A stretch of 64,000 nucleotides of DNA from Chitinimonas prasina. Lineage in GTDB: Bacteria; Pseudomonadota; Gammaproteobacteria; Burkholderiales; Chitinimonadaceae. The notes beneath the pieces were generated by a model. It was not told the DNA's origin. It did no database searches and worked only from the letters and a program-made list of their open reading frames with translations. Each line of letters starts with the position of its first letter. Position 1 is the stretch's first letter. The DNA lies in the NCBI RefSeq assembly GCF_030160395.1, contig NZ_BSOG01000002.1, forward strand, positions 1,252,947 to 1,316,946, given 5' to 3'. A program made the translations under genes and the position numbers. Of this stretch, positions 9,894 through 16,424 are shown piece by piece.

Positions 9894-11263
9894 TGGCGGG
9901 GATAGGCTTCGAGCTGCGCAAGCTCCTGAACAAAAAAGGCTATCTGGGCCTGCTGCAGGGCTATTTCTACGCCGGCCTGATCAGCTCCGGCCCCTGGGTG
10001 CTGTCCATCCTGGGGGTGCTACTGATCGGTTTTTTCAGCATCGCCGTGGTGGTACCGGATTTCCTCATTGCCCAGTTCCAGGTCACCGTCACCTATATCA
10101 TGGCGGTCAGCCTGATACTGACGGGGTTCATCCAGCTAGGCTTCACCCGCTTTATTGCCGACCGGCTGTTCGAGCACAAGGATTACATCGTGCTCGCCAA
10201 CTTCAATGGCGTGCTATTGGCAGTCACCCTGGCCGCAGGCCTGCTGGGCGGTCTCTCGGCCTTGTTCCTGTTCCCCGAGGAGAGCGTGCTCTACCGCCTG
10301 CTGCTGGCCGGCTCCTTCGTGGTCATGTCCGATATCTGGATCGCCGCCATCTTCCTCAGCGGCATGAAGCGCTACAAAGCCATCGTGCTGCTGTTCTTCC
10401 TGGGCTACAGCATCACCGTCGCGGCCGCGCTGCTGATGCGCCCTTTCGGTCTGGAAGGCCTGATGGGGGGGTTCTTCATCGGTCAGAGCGTGCTGCTGTG
10501 GGGCATGGTGGCGCTGGTGCTGTATGAGTTCCCCGGCGCCGACTTTGTCCGCTTCGACTGGCTGGAAGTACGCAAGGTCTACCCCAGCCTGATCTGGACC
10601 GGCTTTTTCTACAATCTCGCGGCCTGGGCAGACAAGTTCATCTTCTGGTACTACCCCTATACCTCCAACCAGGTCATAGGCCCATTGCGCGCATCCGAAA
10701 TCTACGACTTCCCCATCTTTCTGGCCTACCTCAGCATCATCCCTGGCATGGCGGTGTTCCTGGTGCGGATGGAGACCGACTTCGTCGAGTACTACGAGAA
10801 GTTCTACAACGCAGTGCGCGAGGGCGAAACGCTGCAGTACATCGAGGAAATGCGCAACGAGATGGTGGCCACCATACGCCAGGGCATCGCCGAGATCGTC
10901 AAGATCCAGGGCATCGCCATCCTGCTGGTGTTCGCCCTCGGCCCCATCCTACTCGACGCCCTGCACATCAGCCGCCTGCACCTGCCCCTGCTCTATGTCG
11001 ACGTGGTGTCTGCCGGCCTACAGGTGGTGTTCCTCGGTTTGCTAAATGTGTTCTTCTACCTTGATCGCCGCCGCATCGTGCTGATGCTGACCGGCTTGCT
11101 GGTGGTCAGCAACGTGTTGTTCACCTCCATCAGCCTCTACCTGGGCGCAGCCTTCTATGGCTACGGTTTTGCTGCCGCCATGCTGCTGACGGTGACCGTG
11201 GCCATGCTGGTACTGGATCGCAAGCTGGAAACCTTGGAATACGAAACCTTCATGCTGCAGTAG
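9893..11263 (+). CDS. pelG: PelG, polytopic inner-membrane Pel transporter
   Basis: The 456-residue protein is hydrophobic nearly throughout, with about 12 predicted membrane spans and a characteristic N terminus (MAGIGFELRKLL). PelG belongs to the oligosaccharidyl-lipid/polysaccharide transporter superfamily and is thought to move nascent Pel across the inner membrane together with PelD, PelE and PelF. It overlaps the end of pelF by one base and ends the operon; the next gene (11318) is on the opposite strand. Confidence 0.95.
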   Translation: MAGIGFELRKLLNKKGYLGLLQGYFYAGLISSGPWVLSILGVLLIGFFSIAVVVPDFLIAQFQVTVTYIMAVSLILTGFIQLGFTRFIADRLFEHKDYIVLANFNGVLLAVTLAAGLLGGLSALFLFPEESVLYRLLLAGSFVVMSDIWIAAIFLSGMKRYKAIVLLFFLGYSITVAAALLMRPFGLEGLMGGFFIGQSVLLWGMVALVLYEFPGADFVRFDWLEVRKVYPSLIWTGFFYNLAAWADKFIFWYYPYTSNQVIGPLRASEIYDFPIFLAYLSIIPGMAVFLVRMETDFVEYYEKFYNAVREGETLQYIEEMRNEMVATIRQGIAEIVKIQGIAILLVFALGPILLDALHISRLHLPLLYVDVVSAGLQVVFLGLLNVFFYLDRRRIVLMLTGLLVVSNVLFTSISLYLGAAFYGYGFAAAMLLTVTVAMLVLDRKLETLEYETFMLQ

Positions 11264-11317
11264 CGATCTTGAGGGGCGTGCAGGAGTCTGTCGTGCCTAT
11301 GGCGGTACAACAATCCA

Positions 11318-12370
11318 TCACCCCTCACTGGCTCCGCAGCCCACCGCCAGCAGCCGGGTCATTTCTGCCGCCGATACAGCCCGGCAGCCCGTTGGATTCT
11401 GGCCCGACCACAAAGGCGAGAAATCACCGCTCCCCGCCGCCTCGGCCTGGCTGCGCAAAGGCGCCATGGCCGCCGTGGCAAGGGGAAAAGCCGGTACCGC
11501 TGGGCTGATCGGCCCCAGTTCACGCATCACCCGATTGACGATGCCGCGCGCGGGCCGCCCGGTAAACAGATTGGTCAGTGCTGTAAGCTGCGCCGCCTCG
11601 CTCTGCAAGGCCGCACGGTGCACCAGGCTGGTGGTGGCTTCATGGCACAGCATATAGGCCGTACCTACCTGCACTGCGGCAGCACCCAGTGCCAGCGCCG
11701 CCCGTACGCCCCGGGCATCTGCTATGCCGCCAGCCGCAATCACCGGCACCTTCACCGCTGCCACCACCTGTGGCAGCAAGGCAAAGGTACCTTGTTGGGT
11801 ACTGAGGTCATCCGACAGAAACATGCCCCGGTGCCCGCCTGCCTCCAGCCCCTGGGCAATGATGGCATCGACGCCGCGCGCCTCCAGCCAGCGGGCCTCG
11901 GCCACGGTGGTAGCCGAGGAAATCACCTTGGCGCCCCAACTCCGTACGCGTGCCAGCAAGTCATCTGACGGCAGACCGAAATGAAAACTCACCACCGGCG
12001 GCCTGAACTCGGCCAACACCTCGGCCGCCTCCTGCGTAAATGGCATGCGCCCCGCTCCTGCCGGCACGCTATCGATATCCAGCCCCAGCTCGCGATAATA
12101 CGGCGACAAGGCAGCCCGCCAGACAGCCTCCCGTTCTGCCACCGGGCTAGGTGGCGTATGGCAGAAGAAATTCACGTTGTAAGGCTGGTCGGTGCCAGCC
12201 TGTATCGCCGCCAACTCAGTACGCAGCGCCTCCAGCGACAGCATGGCCGCCGGCAAGGAGCCCAGGCCACCGGCGCGGCTTACCGCAATGGCCATGGCAC
12301 TGGCCTGTACCCCGGCCAAGGGTGCTTGTATCACGGGATAGCTAGTACCGAACAAGGTCGAACCGGGCAT
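11318..12370 (-). CDS. Nitronate monooxygenase-like FMN enzyme
   Basis: The ATG at 12370 is preceded by GGAG at proper spacing and gives 350 residues beginning at the TIM-barrel start (FGTSYPVIQAPLAG); an upstream extension to 12442 has no support. Family marks: an N-terminal QAP motif, AGGLGSLPAA, the GLEAGGHRG segment with the conserved histidine, and the FMN-phosphate site IAAGGIADARG. Such class I nitronate monooxygenases oxidise alkyl nitronates and protect against propionate-3-nitronate; some relatives act on other substrates. The gene is convergent with pelG and probably stands alone. Confidence 0.88.
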   Translation of the reverse strand: MPGSTLFGTSYPVIQAPLAGVQASAMAIAVSRAGGLGSLPAAMLSLEALRTELAAIQAGTDQPYNVNFFCHTPPSPVAEREAVWRAALSPYYRELGLDIDSVPAGAGRMPFTQEAAEVLAEFRPPVVSFHFGLPSDDLLARVRSWGAKVISSATTVAEARWLEARGVDAIIAQGLEAGGHRGMFLSDDLSTQQGTFALLPQVVAAVKVPVIAAGGIADARGVRAALALGAAAVQVGTAYMLCHEATTSLVHRAALQSEAAQLTALTNLFTGRPARGIVNRVMRELGPISPAVPAFPLATAAMAPLRSQAEAAGSGDFSPLWSGQNPTGCRAVSAAEMTRLLAVGCGASEG

Positions 12371-12562
12371 AAGGACTCCAGCAAGGATAGATGAATGGGC
12401 ATGGCGCCGAGTGCGCAAGCAGGCAGCGACATCCTGCACCAAGCTCTCAACACGGCGACCTTAGCGCGAAGGTGGGCACAAAACCATGGCCCAGGGCTTA
12501 TTTAGAGCCCGCCATAAACTTAAGCCATTGAAAAATCGTCACCAATCAAAAAATGACGAACG

Positions 12563-12660
12563 CCAGCGAGGTTACCCCGCCGTGCAAGGTGGGCTTCCGT
12601 CGCTGAGCGAACACGGAGGGTGTGGATAAAATCAGGGCAGAGCCTGCTGTATCTGGCTAC
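12563..12660. repeat. Intergenic repeat family, copy A
   Basis: This stretch aligns by eye with 46399-46490 and, in its left half, with 33820-33915. Shared blocks between copies A and C are CGTGCAA, GCTTCCGTC, ATCAGGG, AGCCTG and GTATC followed by GGC, in the same order and spacing over about 80 bases. The copies are diverged and all lie between genes. The function is unknown; an RNA element, a repetitive extragenic element or a decayed mobile element would all fit. Confidence 0.55.
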
Positions 12661-12741
12661 TTTGACGCTTAGCACCAGGGTTACCCTGGCGCCTGAGCGG
12701 CCTGATATCAACAATCAATGACCTCGATTCATGGCGGGCGC

Positions 12742-12945
12742 CAAAAGCCTGTTCCATGTCGTTTCGCCACGTTGCGGCCCACGGGGCTCGCAACCTTGCC
12801 GGCTGAAGGGCAAGCCCCCATCCTCGTCCTGGGTATGCACGGCATCAGCCAGCCATAGGGTCGATACCATGGTCCAGCACAGGCCTACCCGACATATCCA
12901 TCGGCGTTTCGCCGCTGTCTTCAATGGCATCTCAAAAGCCTGTTC
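12742..12945. repeat. Pair of 13-base direct repeats (CAAAAGCCTGTTC)
   Basis: CAAAAGCCTGTTC occurs at 12742-12754 and again at 12933-12945 in the same orientation, 191 bases apart. The core CCTGTTC with flanking A/G also appears in other intergenic sites of the window (29167, 43972, 45006, and inverted at 53394). Chance is unlikely for a 13-mer pair at this distance, but no transposase or other element boundary is visible. Confidence 0.5.
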
Positions 12946-12997
12946 AGTGCCTTGTTGGGCATGCCTGAAAAGCACCCATGCCCCGCCATGCGGGCAA

Positions 12998-13978
12998 TCA
13001 TGGTTCACCCCCGACCTCCAGCAATAGCTTGCCCTGGCGCTGGCGTGATTCAAGGCTATGGTGGGCGGCATGGATTTCCGCCAGCGGGAAGGCAGTAGCG
13101 CCATCCATGAGTGCCGGGCGGGCAAGTAGCGCTGCGAATGTCCAGTCGGCGCCAAGCGCCAGTTGCTGCGGATTGCGCAGGTAGTGCGGCAGCACAGGCC
13201 GGCTGAACGTGGCAGAGCGTTGCATCAGGCGAGCCGCATCGATAGGCGGAACCTGGCCACTGGCGGCACCGTAGACGATGAGATGGCCGCACTCGGCTAG
13301 GCAGCTCAGCGATCCATCGACAGTGGCGGCACCAACACTATCGAATACCCATTGCGCCCTGAGGCCACCCATCCGTTCCTGTGCGAGGTCCGGCCAGGCC
13401 GGGTCGGTGCTATCCAGCGGCAATGCACCCATCTGTGCCAGGGCAGCACGCTTGGCGGTAGTCGAGGCCAGCGCAATAACGTCCACCCCGTGCAGCAGTA
13501 GCGCGTGGATCAGCCAGCGCCCCACCCCGCCGCCGCCGGCATGCACAATGGCCCAGCCATGTGACCCCTGAGCAATGCGGGCGACGCGGTGAAACAGCAT
13601 ATACGCAGTCAAACCGTGCTCCAGCGTCGCAGCCGCCTCTCGCAGCGCGACACGCTCGGGCAGGCGCACCAGGCCTTCGGCCGGAACCGCAACCTGCTCT
13701 GCGTGGGCACCTTGTGCGGTGGCTGCAAAAGCCACGCGCTCGCCTGTACGCCAGCCGCTATCCGGCGGTGCGTAGGCGACACGGCCTGCGGCCTCGATAC
13801 CGAGCGTCAGTGGCAGGACTATGCCAGGGTAGCGGCCGGTGCGCTGGTAGGCATCGACATAGTTGATGCCCGCGTAAGCGACATCGATGACGACATGGCG
13901 GTCCTGGGCAGGTGCTGGGACGTCATCGAGAACAATGACATCCGGTGTACCGTGTTGGTGAATACGTGCGGCTTGCAT
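12998..13978 (-). CDS. Zinc-independent quinone oxidoreductase (MDR superfamily)
   Basis: The 326-residue protein has the medium-chain dehydrogenase/reductase layout: a GroES-like N-terminal half (AGINYVDAYQRTGRYPG, then LGIEAAGRV) and a Rossmann half with HAGGGGVGRWLIHALL binding NADPH. The zinc-ligand cysteines of alcohol dehydrogenases are missing, as expected for NADPH:quinone reductases of the Qor/zeta-crystallin type, which reduce quinones or enones. The ATG at 13978 follows an AGGGAA site. The gene is divergent from a LysR-type regulator 106 bases away, so that regulator may control it (inference). Confidence 0.88.
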   Translation of the reverse strand: MQAARIHQHGTPDVIVLDDVPAPAQDRHVVIDVAYAGINYVDAYQRTGRYPGIVLPLTLGIEAAGRVAYAPPDSGWRTGERVAFAATAQGAHAEQVAVPAEGLVRLPERVALREAAATLEHGLTAYMLFHRVARIAQGSHGWAIVHAGGGGVGRWLIHALLLHGVDVIALASTTAKRAALAQMGALPLDSTDPAWPDLAQERMGGLRAQWVFDSVGAATVDGSLSCLAECGHLIVYGAASGQVPPIDAARLMQRSATFSRPVLPHYLRNPQQLALGADWTFAALLARPALMDGATAFPLAEIHAAHHSLESRQRQGKLLLEVGGEP

Positions 13979-14084
13979 AGCGGGTTTTCCCTGCTGGGTA
14001 GCATGATGAGGGTGCCAATTCTGCTGCGCACCAAACGCACTAAAAAGCGATAATCAGCCACAGTTAATGTGAGCAATACGCACA
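13979..14084. promoter_or_regulatory. Divergent promoter region between quinone oxidoreductase and LysR genes
   Basis: The 106 bases separate two genes that start away from each other. The part near 14040-14075 is A/T-richer than its surroundings and is a likely site of the two promoters and of autoregulation by the LysR-type protein. No operator could be fixed with confidence from the sequence alone. Confidence 0.4.
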
Positions 14085-14963
14085 ATGAGATCCTTACCGC
14101 CCCTGCCAAGCCTGCAAGCCTTCGAAGCTGCTGCCCGCCTGGGTAGCTTCAGCCGCGCCGCGACGGAACGTCACCTGACTCACAGCGCCATCAGCCGCCA
14201 TGTACAAGCTTTGGAGCATTGGTGCGGTCAGGCCTTGTTTGAGCGCAGGGGCCCACGCGTGCAACTGACCGAAGCCGGCCTGGTGCTGGCACAGCGTCTG
14301 GCGGCCTCGCTGCAAGGCTTGCATCTGGCCTTGCAAGCACCGGGTGAGGCCGTGCTGGCCGAGCCCTTGCGGGTCTATACACTGCCTTCCTTCGCCAGCG
14401 CATGGCTGGTGCCCAGGCTGGCCGATTTCCAGTTGCGGTACCCCCAGATCGGGCTATGCGTCGAAACCGGCTACGCCCTCGCACAGTTGCCACCTCATCT
14501 ACCAACGGTGGCACTGCGCTATGGCGTACTTGCCGCAGATGGACTGGCGACCGACCTCTTGTTGCGCGAGCGCTTGGTGGCAGTAGCCACGCCAGCCTGG
14601 ATAGCCCGCTTCGGTGAAGATCCCTCGCTTTGGCCGGCAGCCCAGATGCTGCGGCTGGCCGACAGCCCCTGGCCCAGCCACACACCCGGCAAGGGCCGAC
14701 GGCGCGTAGCGCTGCCTCTGGCAAGTGGCATGCTGTTCAACGATGGCCTGCTGCTGGTGCAGGCAGCGGCAGCCGGCCTGGGCGTGGCCTGGGCGCGTAG
14801 CGGACTGGTGGGTGCGGCGCAGCCGGCCGGCAGACTGGCAGCCATAGCAGGTCTGGAGGCTGACAGCGGCAAAGCCTACTGGTTGGCCTATCGCACTGAA
14901 TTGGCCAGCCATCCAGCCGTGGCGGCCTTTCGCGAATGGACACTGGCACAATGGGCAGAGTAG
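14085..14963 (+). CDS. LysR-type regulator, GcvA-like
   Basis: The 292-residue product begins with the winged helix-turn-helix typical of the GcvA-like group of LysR regulators: LPSLQAFEAAARLGSFSRAA, then HSAISRHVQALE as recognition helix, ending FERRGPRVQLTEAG. The remaining ~200 residues form the periplasmic-binding-protein-like effector domain. The effector is unknown. It is divergent from the quinone oxidoreductase gene, a common arrangement for a regulator and its target. The DUF1801 gene downstream has its own strong ribosome site and is about 100 bases away, so it need not be co-transcribed. Confidence 0.9.
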   Translation: MRSLPPLPSLQAFEAAARLGSFSRAATERHLTHSAISRHVQALEHWCGQALFERRGPRVQLTEAGLVLAQRLAASLQGLHLALQAPGEAVLAEPLRVYTLPSFASAWLVPRLADFQLRYPQIGLCVETGYALAQLPPHLPTVALRYGVLAADGLATDLLLRERLVAVATPAWIARFGEDPSLWPAAQMLRLADSPWPSHTPGKGRRRVALPLASGMLFNDGLLLVQAAAAGLGVAWARSGLVGAAQPAGRLAAIAGLEADSGKAYWLAYRTELASHPAVAAFREWTLAQWAE

Positions 14964-15062
14964 CCCAGGCCCGGGAAGCCTGGCGTCGGTCGTGACCAGG
15001 GAATCTGGGTTAGGCTTGTTCTGGCAAAGACGAAGAAAAAACAGATCGCTCAGGAGGAGAGC

Positions 15063-15482
15063 ATGAAGCAGTCACATACGATGGAAAGCCAGTTGGCTTC
15101 CAAACTGATAGACAACAAGTTTGCCGAGCTCGGCGGCTGGCGTGGGGAGACACTAGCCAGGATGCGCGCGCTGATCCAGGAAGCCGACCCCGAGGTTGTC
15201 GAGGAATGGAAATGGATGGGTACGCCGGTATGGTCGCACCATGGAATCATCTGTACCGGCGAGTCCTACAAGTCCGTTGTGAAGCTGACCTTCATCAAGG
15301 GTGCTGCGCTGAGCGACCCCAACAAGCTCTTCAACGCCAGCCTGGAGGGCAAAACCAGGCGGGCAATCGATATTCGGGAGGGTGAGGTGGTCGACGCAAC
15401 TTCGTTCAAGGCGCTGATACGTGCCGCTATCGAACTCAATAACGCGACCGTAAAGGCGAAAGCAGACAAGCATAGTAAATAG
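15063..15482 (+). CDS. DUF1801 domain protein
   Basis: The 139-residue protein matches the DUF1801 family (YdhG-like): a helical N terminus (MRALIQEADPEVVEEWKW), then MGTPVWSHHGIICTGESYK and VKLTFIKGAALSDPNKLFN, and a C-terminal helical region. Members are small cytoplasmic proteins with a Bet v 1/SRPBCC-unrelated alpha/beta fold and no established reaction. The AGGAGGAG site just before the ATG is unusually strong, suggesting high expression. The gene is flanked by a LysR gene on the same strand and an unknown gene on the other. Confidence 0.85.
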   Translation: MKQSHTMESQLASKLIDNKFAELGGWRGETLARMRALIQEADPEVVEEWKWMGTPVWSHHGIICTGESYKSVVKLTFIKGAALSDPNKLFNASLEGKTRRAIDIREGEVVDATSFKALIRAAIELNNATVKAKADKHSK

Positions 15483-15507
15483 CTTGCATATGTAAGCCCT
15501 GCCCAGC

Positions 15508-16257
15508 TCACACCCGCATATCCACGCCACCCTGATCGCCCTGCCAGTCTGGCAGCCAGTCGAGGTAGCGTTCGCCGCCCGGCAAACCCAGGATGCGCAT
15601 GGCCATATCGCCGGCCAGCGCAGATTGATCTTCGCCCGCCGGGTTCCAAGTCAAGGCAAAGGGCAGGCGCACCGGCTCGCTGGTCAGCCTGTCGAGCAGG
15701 TCGACTGCCGAGCCGGCAAAGTCTGCCGATAGCGGTAGACGGTTGCCGCCGCCGACCGTCGTCGGCACGGCCTCTCCGCCACTGCGCCGGTCGGCCGCCA
15801 GTGACGTGAGCGATGCGCTGTAGCGAACTTCCAGCTCGAACTCAAAGGTCCGCCCATCCGCCGTGGTAATGGTGCCTCGGCCGGTAAACTCGCTGGCGTC
15901 CTCCAGCTGGAAGCCGGCAGCGCGCAGTTGGCCGTTCTCATCAGTACGATTGAATGCGGCTGCACTGAAGCGTGATCGGCTGGCAATGGCGGTCTCGTCA
16001 AACTGTATGGTGGCGCCCTCGGCCGCACTGCCTAGCAAGCTCTGCGCAAAACCCTGAGCCAGGCCGATTGCCATGTCGCCCATGGCGCCCTGTATCTGGT
16101 CTACCCGCTTTTGCATGATATCGCTGGCACGTATCAAGGGATCGCTGGCGTCCCTGGCCTTGCCCGCCTCCTGCTGGCGCATGGCACCCTGCGCGCTGCC
16201 ATTGGCCGGCTGCTGAAACAGACTGGGTAGTGATGGATGGAGCGAGGACAGATTCAT
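15508..16257 (-). CDS. Conserved-looking protein of unknown function (249 aa)
   Basis: The protein has no signal peptide or membrane segment. The first ~70 residues are Gln/Ala/Met-rich and probably helical or disordered (SDIMQKRVDQIQGAMGDMAIG). The middle (about residues 80-150) looks like a beta-rich domain with FTGRGTITTADGRTFEFELEV. The end contains LPLSADFAGSAVDLLD and a tail with DWLPDWQGDQGGVDMRV. The alternation of polar and hydrophobic residues and codon use like the neighbours support a real gene. I do not recognise the family. It is convergent with the DUF1801 gene and upstream of nothing on its own strand. Confidence 0.7.
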   Translation of the reverse strand: MNLSSLHPSLPSLFQQPANGSAQGAMRQQEAGKARDASDPLIRASDIMQKRVDQIQGAMGDMAIGLAQGFAQSLLGSAAEGATIQFDETAIASRSRFSAAAFNRTDENGQLRAAGFQLEDASEFTGRGTITTADGRTFEFELEVRYSASLTSLAADRRSGGEAVPTTVGGGNRLPLSADFAGSAVDLLDRLTSEPVRLPFALTWNPAGEDQSALAGDMAMRILGLPGGERYLDWLPDWQGDQGGVDMRV

Positions 16258-16376
16258 GGCGGCAGCTCTCAGTGGGATAAAGCCTTATCGGCATGGCAGG
16301 CTATCCCCTTAAGCGAAATCCGGGCCATGCGCTGAACGGTCATCTTGCAAGGCAGGCAAAGCGGCCTCCCCCAAAG

Positions 16377-16404
16377 CAACAGCCCCGCCAGGGCGGGGCT
16401 GTTG
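16377..16404 (-). terminator. Rho-independent terminator of the PhoD gene
   Basis: A 12-13 bp stem (CAACAGCCCCGC pairing with GCGGGGCTGTTG) with a short loop lies 21 bases beyond the stop codon of the phosphatase gene. On the minus strand it is followed by a short T run (CTTTGG), so it most likely ends that transcript. Confidence 0.75.
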
Positions 16405-16424
16405 CGACAGTCAGGCAAACCTAA

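Larger units (their letters stand above)
12371..12997. other. Gene-poor intergenic region with repeats
   Basis: No convincing coding sequence is seen in these 627 bases. Short open frames on both strands have no recognisable domain and no good ribosome sites. The region contains one copy of an intergenic repeat (12563-12660) and two copies of a 13-base direct repeat (12742 and 12933), listed separately. It lies downstream of the quinone oxidoreductase gene and upstream of the nitronate monooxygenase gene, so it should also hold the promoter of the latter. Confidence 0.6.

Noticed and set aside
12551..12614. Possible c-di-GMP (GEMM) riboswitch in the repeat element, read on the minus strand
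   Set aside because: GACGGAAGCC and GGGGTAACC look superficially like GEMM parts, but the expected pairing order and the conserved core are not there, and no suitable downstream gene follows.
12715..13155. 146-residue frame on the minus strand next to the quinone oxidoreductase gene
   Set aside because: Overlaps the end of that gene in another frame, has no domain, and covers the repeat region.
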